Assembly: GCF_023330685.1 (NCBI RefSeq)
Contig: NZ_CP097128.1
Span: 3,472,001-3,536,000 of the forward strand
Origin: Conexibacter sp. DBS9H8
GTDB lineage: Bacteria > Actinomycetota > Thermoleophilia > Solirubrobacterales > Solirubrobacteraceae
Reading direction: 5' to 3'
DNA length: 64,000 bases
Under the pieces are notes generated by a model that saw only the letters and a program-made list of their open reading frames with translations, was not told the DNA's origin and did no database searches. A program made the position numbers and the translations under genes. Every line of letters begins with the position of its first letter. Within the stretch, counting starts at the first letter, position 1. Of this stretch, positions 17,564 through 25,204 are shown piece by piece.

Positions 17564-19299
17564 GAGTACATGGCCTCACCGAACTGCTCCCGCAGGACGT
17601 GACAGATCTGGCCGATGGTCGCGTAGGCCAAGGCACACTCGATCATCGGCGGGATCAGGTTCGCGCCCGGATCCCGGGCCGCCTGTTTCAGAGCGGTCAG
17701 AGTTGCGGCCACCAGACGGTCGTCGCGCTCGCGCCGGAGCGCCATCAACTCGGCTTTCTGGCGTTCCTCGGCTGTGGCCAAGAGCGCCGGGTCGTACTCG
17801 GGCGTGCGATTGACTTCCACGTCGATCTCCTGGTCAGACGTGTAGCCGTTGACACCAACCCAGACTTCTTGTCCATTTTCCAACTCGCTCTGATGCTCCC
17901 ACGCGGATTGCGCGATGGCGGCGCGATAGTGTCCGCTCTCGACGCCCCAGATAGCACCGCCGCCTTTGGCAACCGTCTCCATCTCGGCCAGGGTCCGTTC
18001 TTCGATCTCGCGCGTCAGCTTCTCAACCGCGTAGGAACCACCCAGCGGGTCGAGCGTCCGTCCCAGCTTGGCCTCGTGAAAGATGATCCGCTTGATATCG
18101 CGGCTGACCTGCTGGGCCTCGATGCTGTGGCCGAGACCGAGCGGCTCGTCGAACGGCGACAGACCCCCGGTCACCTCACCTGAAGCCGTTGCCTGGATCA
18201 TCGCTTCAATCGTGGCTCGCACGATGTTGTTGATGTACCGGTGGGCGGTCATCTTCGTATATGCGTTTCCCCAGGCGTGCTCGCCTCCCCGCAGCAGACA
18301 GGTCCGATCCAGCTTCGCACCGAACTCCTCCCGCATGATGCGTGCCCAGATGCGTCGCGCCGCACGGGGGGCAGCAACTCCCGGGAGGAAGGCGAGCGAC
18401 GAGTCGCCGAAGCCGCGAAACGTGAAGCGCTGGACGAAGCGATCGACATCCAGCCCGGCCTCGATCCCGAGCTGAACGTACTCACGCGCGTTGCAGAAGC
18501 CGAAGGCGAGGGACTGTTCGGTGCTCGCTCCGGCGTAACGCATGTGCTCGGCGCAGATGCTGATGCTGTTGGCCCGCGGCATGTACTCGTCCATGAACAC
18601 GATGGTGTCCCGGACCAATCGCAGTGACTCACGCACCGGAAAGATGTAGAGCCCGCGGGCGACAAATTCTTTGAGAATGTCGTTCTGGGGCGTGCAGCGG
18701 AGCGCCTGGGTGCTCACTCCCCGCTTTGCCGCAAGCGCGCAGTAGAACGCGATGTAGACGCTCGCCGGCGCGTTGATCGTCCAGTTGGACGCGACCTTAT
18801 CCAAACCGTGGTCGCCCGTGAACGACTCGTAAATGATCTCGAAATCACGTAGCGAATCGATCGCGACCCCAACCTGGCCGACCTCACCTGCGGCACGCGG
18901 GTCGTCAGAGTCCCACCCGAGTTGGGACGGCAGATCGGAGGCGATGTTCGCCCCGCCAATCCGCATCCCCTGGTCGCGCATGCTGCGGTAGTAGTCACGG
19001 CAGTCCACGGAGGCGCCGAATCCCGAGTACCGGCCGGCCCGGTGGCGGTGCATTGTCTCTCCGCCGAGCACCTGTGCCGGTGTGGGGTACAGCCAACTGG
19101 TGAACGGGTACTCCCCCGGCAGGCCGACGTCACGGAGAAAATCGAAATCCTCGAGGCCGAGAGGGGAATTTGGCTCCGCGGTCACCTCGTGCGGCTGTAC
19201 TCCCATGCGCTTGACGGACGGCTCCAGGGTGTCTGTGCGCCACCGCTCCACGCGGACGCACAAGTCGGACGTGCTGCTTGTGCTGCTGGTGGTGCTCAC
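17560..19299 (-). CDS. Divergent B12-dependent acyl-CoA mutase, large (substrate-binding) subunit
   Basis: A 579-residue TIM-barrel subunit of the methylmalonyl-CoA mutase family. Shared landmarks are YPFTSWLYPTPAQ, GRYSGFGAS (Tyr as in MCM), GWDSDDPRAAGEVGQVGVAID, WTINAPASVYIAFYCALA, QNDILKEFVARGLYIFP (Arg as in MCM) and ISICAEHMRYAGAS (His kept). The stretch that normally reads FFNAHNDFFEE is FRGFGDSSLAFLP here, and the HTQTAG region reads GGEHAWGNAYTKMTA, so the active site is strongly remodelled. IcmA has Phe/Gln in place of the Tyr/Arg pair, so this is not a standard ICM; nor is it a standard MCM. It has no B12 domain of its own and should use the subunit at 16360. It likely rearranges a carbon skeleton of an unidentified acyl-CoA. 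Confidence 0.9.
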   Translation of the reverse strand: MSTTSSTSSTSDLCVRVERWRTDTLEPSVKRMGVQPHEVTAEPNSPLGLEDFDFLRDVGLPGEYPFTSWLYPTPAQVLGGETMHRHRAGRYSGFGASVDCRDYYRSMRDQGMRIGGANIASDLPSQLGWDSDDPRAAGEVGQVGVAIDSLRDFEIIYESFTGDHGLDKVASNWTINAPASVYIAFYCALAAKRGVSTQALRCTPQNDILKEFVARGLYIFPVRESLRLVRDTIVFMDEYMPRANSISICAEHMRYAGASTEQSLAFGFCNAREYVQLGIEAGLDVDRFVQRFTFRGFGDSSLAFLPGVAAPRAARRIWARIMREEFGAKLDRTCLLRGGEHAWGNAYTKMTAHRYINNIVRATIEAMIQATASGEVTGGLSPFDEPLGLGHSIEAQQVSRDIKRIIFHEAKLGRTLDPLGGSYAVEKLTREIEERTLAEMETVAKGGGAIWGVESGHYRAAIAQSAWEHQSELENGQEVWVGVNGYTSDQEIDVEVNRTPEYDPALLATAEERQKAELMALRRERDDRLVAATLTALKQAARDPGANLIPPMIECALAYATIGQICHVLREQFGEAMYS

Positions 19300-20462
19300 C
19301 GGTCTTGCTCCCGATATCCGAGCGCGTACTCGGCGATCATGGCGGTATGCAATTCGTTGTTCCCTTCAACGATCTGGAAGACCTTCGCGTCGCGAAAGTA
19401 CCGGGCGACCGGATAATCCTCAGAGATTCCATAGGCTCCGTGGATCTGCACGGCGCTGGTCGCAGCGGCCATGGCGACGTTGGAGGCATGCATCTTGGCA
19501 AGGCTGGCCCTGCGTCGCGGACGCTCAATGCCGGCATCCTTATCAGCCGCGAGATCCGCGATCAGGTGGCGTGCGGACTCCACTCCCGTGACCATCTCGG
19601 TGATCTTGCCCTGAACCAGTTGGTAGCGGCCGATCTGCTGACCCATCACCGTGCGTTCGGTGGCGTATTTGACTGACGCATCGAGGCTCGCCTGGGCGAG
19701 TCCGAGTGCGCGGGCCGCGACCGACAGCCGGCCAGTCTCCACGGCGGCCATCGCCACCGCGTAGCCCTGCCCCTCCTCCCCGACGCGGTTGGCCGCCGGA
19801 ACGAACACGTCATCGAGCACCAGGTCGCCGGTTGACAGAGGGCGGAAGCCGAGCTTGTTCTTGTAGGGCACCCGGCCCAGGCCATCACTATCGGCCTCCA
19901 CAACAAACGCGCAGACCCCCTGGCGTCCAGTGGTCCCTTCGAGCCGCGCGAACGTGAGGAACCAGGCGGCGTGTTCGAGCATGCTGATCCATGCCTTGGC
20001 CCCCCTAATCACGTATCCCCCGTCGATATGGCGGCAGGTTGTGGTCATATCAGCCACCGCAGTGCCGCTGCCAGGTTCGGTGACGCCAGCCCCGGCGAAT
20101 GTCTCACCGGCGACGAGCGGCCGGATGTAGGTCTGCTTCTGCGCCTCGCTGCCATACCGGAGAATCCCGCCTCCCACGAGCCCGCTCGGCATCGACACCG
20201 CGAGCCCGATGATGTGACAGACGCGCGACAACTCCTCGATCAGGCTCGCGAAGGAGACCCAGTCCAGACCCGAACCCCCATATTGCTCCGGGACCGCCGC
20301 CCCGAGCCATCCGGGACCCGCCGTCGCTCTGATCAGGTCGGCCGGGAGCCGCTCCTCGCGATCATACGTGCCCACCTGTGGCGCGACTTCCTTGCGGGCA
20401 AAGTCGCGCGCGCTCTCAATCAGAACCGCGCGCTCTCGACTGTCGAGAACCGCGGTGCTCAT
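19296..20462 (-). CDS. Acyl-CoA dehydrogenase
   Basis: A 388-residue acyl-CoA dehydrogenase. It has FAGAGVTEPGSGTAVADM for the flavin/substrate site, GAKAWISMLEHAAWFL, the ERTVMGQQIGRYQLVQ helix and VFQIVEGNNELHTAMIAEY, in which Glu sits at the classical catalytic-base position. Start ATG 20462 is chosen because it overlaps the stop of the epimerase gene (ATGA); a longer open frame to 21005 only mirrors the epimerase gene. It probably desaturates an acyl-CoA just before or after the rearrangement performed by the adjacent mutase, whose ATG overlaps its stop. Confidence 0.92.
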   Translation of the reverse strand: MSTAVLDSRERAVLIESARDFARKEVAPQVGTYDREERLPADLIRATAGPGWLGAAVPEQYGGSGLDWVSFASLIEELSRVCHIIGLAVSMPSGLVGGGILRYGSEAQKQTYIRPLVAGETFAGAGVTEPGSGTAVADMTTTCRHIDGGYVIRGAKAWISMLEHAAWFLTFARLEGTTGRQGVCAFVVEADSDGLGRVPYKNKLGFRPLSTGDLVLDDVFVPAANRVGEEGQGYAVAMAAVETGRLSVAARALGLAQASLDASVKYATERTVMGQQIGRYQLVQGKITEMVTGVESARHLIADLAADKDAGIERPRRRASLAKMHASNVAMAAATSAVQIHGAYGISEDYPVARYFRDAKVFQIVEGNNELHTAMIAEYALGYREQDR

Positions 20463-21364
20463 CTCGCGACCTGCTGCTGGGACACGAGTGCGTCCCTTGC
20501 CCAGCCAAGAAAGCTGCGAGGCTCGATGCCGAACTCGTCCCGGATGCGCGAGAAATCGATGAGCGAAACGTGAGGGATACGTTGGTCCTCTGGACCCAGC
20601 TCGATTTCGACGTCGGGGTGGACTGACCGAATGACGTCCGCCAACTGCCCGATGGTGGAGAACTCGCCGCCGGCGTTGTACACGTCGTACTGAGGCGCTG
20701 GCGCGGTCGCCAGGGTGGCAAACTCCACGCCGACGTCGTCGACGTTGATCATGCACGAGTCGGCGTTGGGTCCGAACGGGCATGTGGCGTGCCCGGTCAA
20801 CGCCGTCTCGAGCATCGCGTTGACCGGTGCGGAGAACCCTGTCTTGCGACCGGGCCCCCACACGGTTGAAATCCGCAGGCCCACGCAGCGGATCCCCAGT
20901 GTCGCCTGGTAGGCGGCAGCCGTGGCCTCGTTTAATTGCTTGTGGTAGCCGTAGAGGAAGAACGGCTGGCCGTGGTCCTCCTCGGTGACGGCGTGTTCGC
21001 CCCATTGAGGCTGGTCTCCGTACACCGCTATCGAGCTCGCATAGACAAACCGCCGGACCCCCGCCTGCGCTGCCGCGTCTAGGACGTTCTGCATCCCGAC
21101 CACGTTGATCTCGAGGCCGGCGTTCAGGTCGGCGAGGGTGTCGGAGGCGAGCAGAGCCGCCAGATGGATCACCGCGTCTGGCTTGACCTCATCGATCGCT
21201 TTCCGTACCGCCTGCTTGTTGCTGATGTCGCCTTGGATCGCCGCTCCGGCGAAGCTGTCCGGAATGAAGCGATCGAAGGCGACCGGCTCATGTCCCAGCT
21301 CGGCCAGGGCCTTGCAGGTGCTGCGCCCGATAAATCCGGCACCACCGGAGACCAGCACGATCAT
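20459..21364 (-). CDS. NAD-dependent epimerase/dehydratase (extended SDR)
   Basis: A 301-residue extended short-chain dehydrogenase. The N-terminal VSGGAGFIGRS is the GxxGxxG NAD site, and AVIHLAAL and VYASSIAVYGDQ (Ser) precede FLYGYHKQLNEA, which gives the YxxxK catalytic pair. Members act on nucleotide sugars, but many oxidise or dehydrate small hydroxy substrates. Here the setting in an acyl-CoA operon argues for a dehydrogenase or dehydratase of a pathway alcohol. It overlaps both neighbours by 4 bp. Confidence 0.85.
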   Translation of the reverse strand: MIVLVSGGAGFIGRSTCKALAELGHEPVAFDRFIPDSFAGAAIQGDISNKQAVRKAIDEVKPDAVIHLAALLASDTLADLNAGLEINVVGMQNVLDAAAQAGVRRFVYASSIAVYGDQPQWGEHAVTEEDHGQPFFLYGYHKQLNEATAAAYQATLGIRCVGLRISTVWGPGRKTGFSAPVNAMLETALTGHATCPFGPNADSCMINVDDVGVEFATLATAPAPQYDVYNAGGEFSTIGQLADVIRSVHPDVEIELGPEDQRIPHVSLIDFSRIRDEFGIEPRSFLGWARDALVSQQQVAR

Positions 21365-23040
21365 CGTGTGACCTCGCTCAACTTCGCCAGATCCGGTCCG
21401 CCAGGGCTTCGCCCAGGGAAGTAGCCCTCGACCCTGTCGCGATCTACAGCCTCGGGATCACGGTCGCACGGGTCGCCGTAGCCGCCGCCGCCGGGTGAAC
21501 GAACCTCTAGGCGATCGCCTCTCTTCATCACTACTCCAGTGCATTTGGTGGTGTGTGGCGGAATAAAAGCTTGGCCCTCGAGCTCCCACTCGATCTCGGT
21601 CATTGCCGCATCGTGGCCACCCATCACGCCCCGGGGAGCGAAGCGGCCGCGATCAGCCAGAACGGTGGACGTCGCTTCATCGGCGAGCATCCGGACACTG
21701 AGATCCACGCCAAATCCGCCCCGGTGCCGGCCCAGGCCGGCCGAGTCCTCGCGAAGTGCATAACGCTCGAACAGCACCGGGTTCTGGCTCTCCAGCACCT
21801 CGACAGGTGAGGAGCGGGCAATGCTGATGGGGGGCGGAGCATTCGTCAGCCCGTCACCGTGCTCGTGGCCTCCGTAGCCGCCGCCCGTAAAGCAGAACAT
21901 GATGAACGGCCGGTCACGGCGTTCGTCGTAACCGGAGATCGTAAAGTTGCAAATCGTGCCGTACGCCCCGGCTCCGATCCGCCCCGGCAGGATTGGTTGC
22001 AATGCCCCAAACACCGCATCGCCGATCCGGACAGTTACCTCAGAAGCGCAGCCGCTCACCGCCCGGGGATACGCGGCGTCGAGGAAAGTGCCCAGGGCAC
22101 GCTTGACTTCCAGCGGCCGGAAGCAACCTCCGTTGTTGGGCACCTCGGGGAAGATGTGCTTCATGTAGAGGTAGACCGCCGATGCCGCGGCAGCGTAAGA
22201 GGTATTCAACGGGCCGCGCACCGGGGGAGAGCTCCCCGCGAAGTCGAACGTCATGAGTTCGCCGGCCACGGTGATCGTGATCGCACACGTCAAGGGCTCC
22301 TGGTTCACACCGTCACTGTCGAGATGTTCGACATGGCTATAGGTGCCATCGGGGACCGTCGCGATCATCGCCCGCATCTGCGCCTCTGAGCGATCAGCAA
22401 GCTGATTAATGGCTTCACGCACCGTGCCGGCGCCGTAACGGGCAAGGATCGCTCGCAGGCGTGTCTCCCCCACCGCCATGGCGCTCAACTGCGCACGTAG
22501 GTCGGCCTCACGCTCGTGCGGAATGCGGATGTTCGCCATCAACAGCCGGCGCACGCCAGGCTGCAGAACTCCCCGCTCATACAGCTTGATCGGAGGTACC
22601 CTGATGCCTTCCTGGAATACCTCGGTGGCGGTGGGGGCGAACCCGCCTGGAACCATTCCGCCGATGTCGGTCCAGTGCGCGGTGTCGGCCAGGAAGCAGA
22701 ACAGGCGACCATCGACGAAGATCGGCTTCACGAGCTTCATGTCCATGAGGTGGGTGCCCGAGGTGTAGGGGTCGTTGATCATCACGACGTCACCCTCGTG
22801 CCATTCGTCGATGTCGGCCAGCGCTGCCTCAACGGCGAACTGCATCGAGCCGACGAACAGCGGCAACCCGGTCTCTCCCTGGGAGATCAGCTCGCCGTCG
22901 ACATCATAGATCCCACTGGACCGGTCACGAGACTCCGAGACGATCGGGCAGAGCGATGTCCGCTCAATCGTGATGTCCATCTCATTGCAGACCTGCTGCA
23001 AGCCGTTGGTAATCACCGTCAGTGTCGTCGTGTCGATCAC
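21361..23040 (-). CDS. Hydantoinase B/oxoprolinase-family protein, operon 1
   Basis: A 559-residue HyuB-family subunit. The start MIDTTTLTVITNGLQQVCNEM, the ISQGETGLPLFVGSMQFAV region, DVVMINDPYTSGTHLMDMKL and the glycine-rich HEHGDGLTNAPP segment are typical. The C-terminal SPGGGGYGDP is a family hallmark. With HyuA these enzymes couple ATP hydrolysis to opening of cyclic imides, 5-oxoproline or hydantoins; relatives are acetone and acetophenone carboxylases. No gamma subunit gene of the acetone carboxylase type is present. It overlaps both neighbours by 4 bp, so it belongs to the mutase operon. Confidence 0.9.
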   Translation of the reverse strand: MIDTTTLTVITNGLQQVCNEMDITIERTSLCPIVSESRDRSSGIYDVDGELISQGETGLPLFVGSMQFAVEAALADIDEWHEGDVVMINDPYTSGTHLMDMKLVKPIFVDGRLFCFLADTAHWTDIGGMVPGGFAPTATEVFQEGIRVPPIKLYERGVLQPGVRRLLMANIRIPHEREADLRAQLSAMAVGETRLRAILARYGAGTVREAINQLADRSEAQMRAMIATVPDGTYSHVEHLDSDGVNQEPLTCAITITVAGELMTFDFAGSSPPVRGPLNTSYAAAASAVYLYMKHIFPEVPNNGGCFRPLEVKRALGTFLDAAYPRAVSGCASEVTVRIGDAVFGALQPILPGRIGAGAYGTICNFTISGYDERRDRPFIMFCFTGGGYGGHEHGDGLTNAPPPISIARSSPVEVLESQNPVLFERYALREDSAGLGRHRGGFGVDLSVRMLADEATSTVLADRGRFAPRGVMGGHDAAMTEIEWELEGQAFIPPHTTKCTGVVMKRGDRLEVRSPGGGGYGDPCDRDPEAVDRDRVEGYFPGRSPGGPDLAKLSEVTR

Positions 23041-25085
23041 GCCCCACCTCCGGTCACATCGATCACCAAGTTGCCGAGCCGGTCTACCTCGATGGCACAG
23101 CCAGCGTCGATCACCGTTGTCCCGTCATCCTGCTCCACCACCGCGGGTCCGCCGAACCGCGCCCCGATCGGGATCAGCTCTCGCCTCAGGATCGTCGCGT
23201 CGAGCCAGCTCTCACCGAAGGCCACCTGCCGGGTTCCTGTGACAGCGCCCTGAAGATCTGCCGCGGGGCGGCCGGCACGGGGGATCAATTCCAAGTCCAC
23301 CGGCTGTCCTTCGCCGATGACGGCACACCTCACGTTCACGAGCTTTCTGGCGATCGCGCCCGGAGCCGCGAAGGCGAAGGAGGCCTCGTGCAACTCCTCA
23401 AATCGAGTCTCCAGGGCCTCCCAATCATCTCCGTCGAGGAATGGCACCTCGACGACGTGGGTCTGGCCGTCGTACTGCATGTCCAGCACGCGCCGAACAC
23501 GGATCTTCTCCGGCTCGATTCCCTGGTCGTGGAGCAGAGCCAGTCCTTCGACCGATAGCCGTTCGGCGATCGCCGTGACCTCTTGCACCTCAACCGCGGC
23601 TGTAAGACGGTTGACGGTCTGCACGTAGTCGTAGCGCGACTGGGCCACCAGCGTCCCGAGCGCAGAGGTGATGCCCAGCCGGTAGGGAACGATGACGGTC
23701 GGAATCGCCAGTTCGCGGGCGATCTCAACTGCGTTGAGCGCTCCCCCGCCGCCAAAGGCGAAGTACCCGAAATCTCGCGGATCGTGTCCGCGGGACAGAA
23801 GCACAGAGCGCACAGCGCCCGCCATCAGGTCGTTGGCCACGCGAATGATGGCTTGCGCCGACTGAACGGCGTCGAGACCCAGATGCTGTCCGACGTCGCG
23901 TTGCATGGCGGCCTCCACCAACTCCACGTCAACGGCTCCGGACATGCCGATGAGGTGTTCCGGATTCAGTCGGCCCAACAGGAGATTTGCGTCGGTGAGC
24001 GTCGCCCGGTCTCCGCCACGGCCGTAACAGACTGGCCCGGGCGTCGCACCGGCACTCTCGGGGCCGACCTGCAGGAGGCCCTGGCTGGAGATCCGGGCGA
24101 TGCTGCCTCCACCGGCGCCGATCGTGTGAATATCGATCATCGGAAGCTGGACCGGCACGTTGTAGGCCAGCTCGTGACGCGATGTCGTGATCGCCTCACC
24201 ATCGACGATCAGGGCGACGTCGAAGCTCGTGCCACCGACGTCGGCGGTGACACATCGCATGTGCCCGGTCTCCGAGCAGATCCGCGCAGCGGCCGTCACC
24301 CCAGCGGCTGGTCCGCTCAGGACGGTCTGAACCGGAGCTCGTGACGCGATCCGCTCGGTGGTCACTCCACCGTTTGATCTCATGATCAGAAGCTCTTTCT
24401 GATATCCGGCGGCAGCCAACCGCGCGACCAGGTGGGAGAAGTATTTGTCGATCGCGGGCTGCACGTATGAGCTCACCGCCGCCGTGCTGAGCCGCTCGAA
24501 CTCTCGATGTTCCGCGAGGATCTCGTGAGAGGCGGTCACATAGTCGGTCGGCCAGAGCTCACGTATCACCGCAGCCGCGCGGCGTTCGTGCACCGGGTTC
24601 GCGTAGCAGTGCAAAAACATGACCAGGACGGATTCGGCTCCGAGCCTCAGCAGATGTCTCGCCGCGTCGCGTACGCCGTCCTCATCAAGCGGGATCACGA
24701 CTTCCCCCGCCGCATTCACACGTTCATCAACCTCAACGCGGAGATGGCGCGGGATGAGCGGAACGTACTCCCCGGTCAGGCCGTAGTTGTGGGGCCGAGT
24801 TCGGGGTCCGATCTCCATGGTATCCCGAAAGCCCCGTGTGGTGATCAAACCGCAAACGGCGCCTTTGCGCTCGAGAACCGCGTTTGTCCCGACCGTGGTG
24901 CCGTGTGAAATGAGGTCGACGGTCGACAGGTCGTCATATCCGAGTGACGAGAGGCCTGCCATGAATGCGGCTGATTGATCGGCCACGCTCGTCGGGACCT
25001 TGCTCGTCCTGACCTCGCCCGCGTCGTTGATCGAGATGATGTCCGTAAACGTGCCACCGACATCGACTCCAATGGCCAGCGTCAT
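23037..25085 (-). CDS. Hydantoinase A/oxoprolinase-family protein, operon 1 (first gene)
   Basis: A 682-residue HyuA-family subunit with ASKHA ATPase features. GVDVGGTFTDIISI is phosphate loop 1, ISHGTTVGTNAVLERKG follows, RCVTADVGGTSFDVAL is loop 2, and YFAFGGGGALNAVEIARE lies near the adenosine site. It probably forms the ATP-using half of a complex with the HyuB protein encoded next. Start ATG 25085 lies 57 bp downstream of a 14-bp palindrome and a good promoter. A longer in-frame reading begins inside IS1380 copy 3 and is not real. Whether the substrate is a cyclic amide or a ketone to be carboxylated cannot be told from sequence. Confidence 0.9.
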   Translation of the reverse strand: MTLAIGVDVGGTFTDIISINDAGEVRTSKVPTSVADQSAAFMAGLSSLGYDDLSTVDLISHGTTVGTNAVLERKGAVCGLITTRGFRDTMEIGPRTRPHNYGLTGEYVPLIPRHLRVEVDERVNAAGEVVIPLDEDGVRDAARHLLRLGAESVLVMFLHCYANPVHERRAAAVIRELWPTDYVTASHEILAEHREFERLSTAAVSSYVQPAIDKYFSHLVARLAAAGYQKELLIMRSNGGVTTERIASRAPVQTVLSGPAAGVTAAARICSETGHMRCVTADVGGTSFDVALIVDGEAITTSRHELAYNVPVQLPMIDIHTIGAGGGSIARISSQGLLQVGPESAGATPGPVCYGRGGDRATLTDANLLLGRLNPEHLIGMSGAVDVELVEAAMQRDVGQHLGLDAVQSAQAIIRVANDLMAGAVRSVLLSRGHDPRDFGYFAFGGGGALNAVEIARELAIPTVIVPYRLGITSALGTLVAQSRYDYVQTVNRLTAAVEVQEVTAIAERLSVEGLALLHDQGIEPEKIRVRRVLDMQYDGQTHVVEVPFLDGDDWEALETRFEELHEASFAFAAPGAIARKLVNVRCAVIGEGQPVDLELIPRAGRPAADLQGAVTGTRQVAFGESWLDATILRRELIPIGARFGGPAVVEQDDGTTVIDAGCAIEVDRLGNLVIDVTGGGA

Positions 25086-25141
25086 GGATGGACGACCCTG
25101 TGGATTCTCACGTCCTCGACCCTCTCTCCGAACCACGATCC

Positions 25142-25184
25142 GGTACGATCGTACCACCATACAGTACAACTGCTGGGCGGTCAA
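25142..25184 (-). promoter_or_regulatory. Promoter and operator of the mutase (hyu) operon
   Basis: Read on the minus strand, TTGACC (25179-25184) and TATGGT (25156-25161) are separated by 17 bp, a near-consensus sigma-70-type promoter. The perfect palindrome GGTACGATCGTACC (25142-25155) abuts the -10 box and would cover the transcription start, the classical place for a repressor. The IclR-family gene at 26923 is the nearest regulator candidate. IS1380 copy 3 begins 20 bp upstream of the -35 box, so the promoter itself is intact. Confidence 0.65.
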
Positions 25185-25204
25185 GTGCGGATGCGCTGAT
25201 TTAG

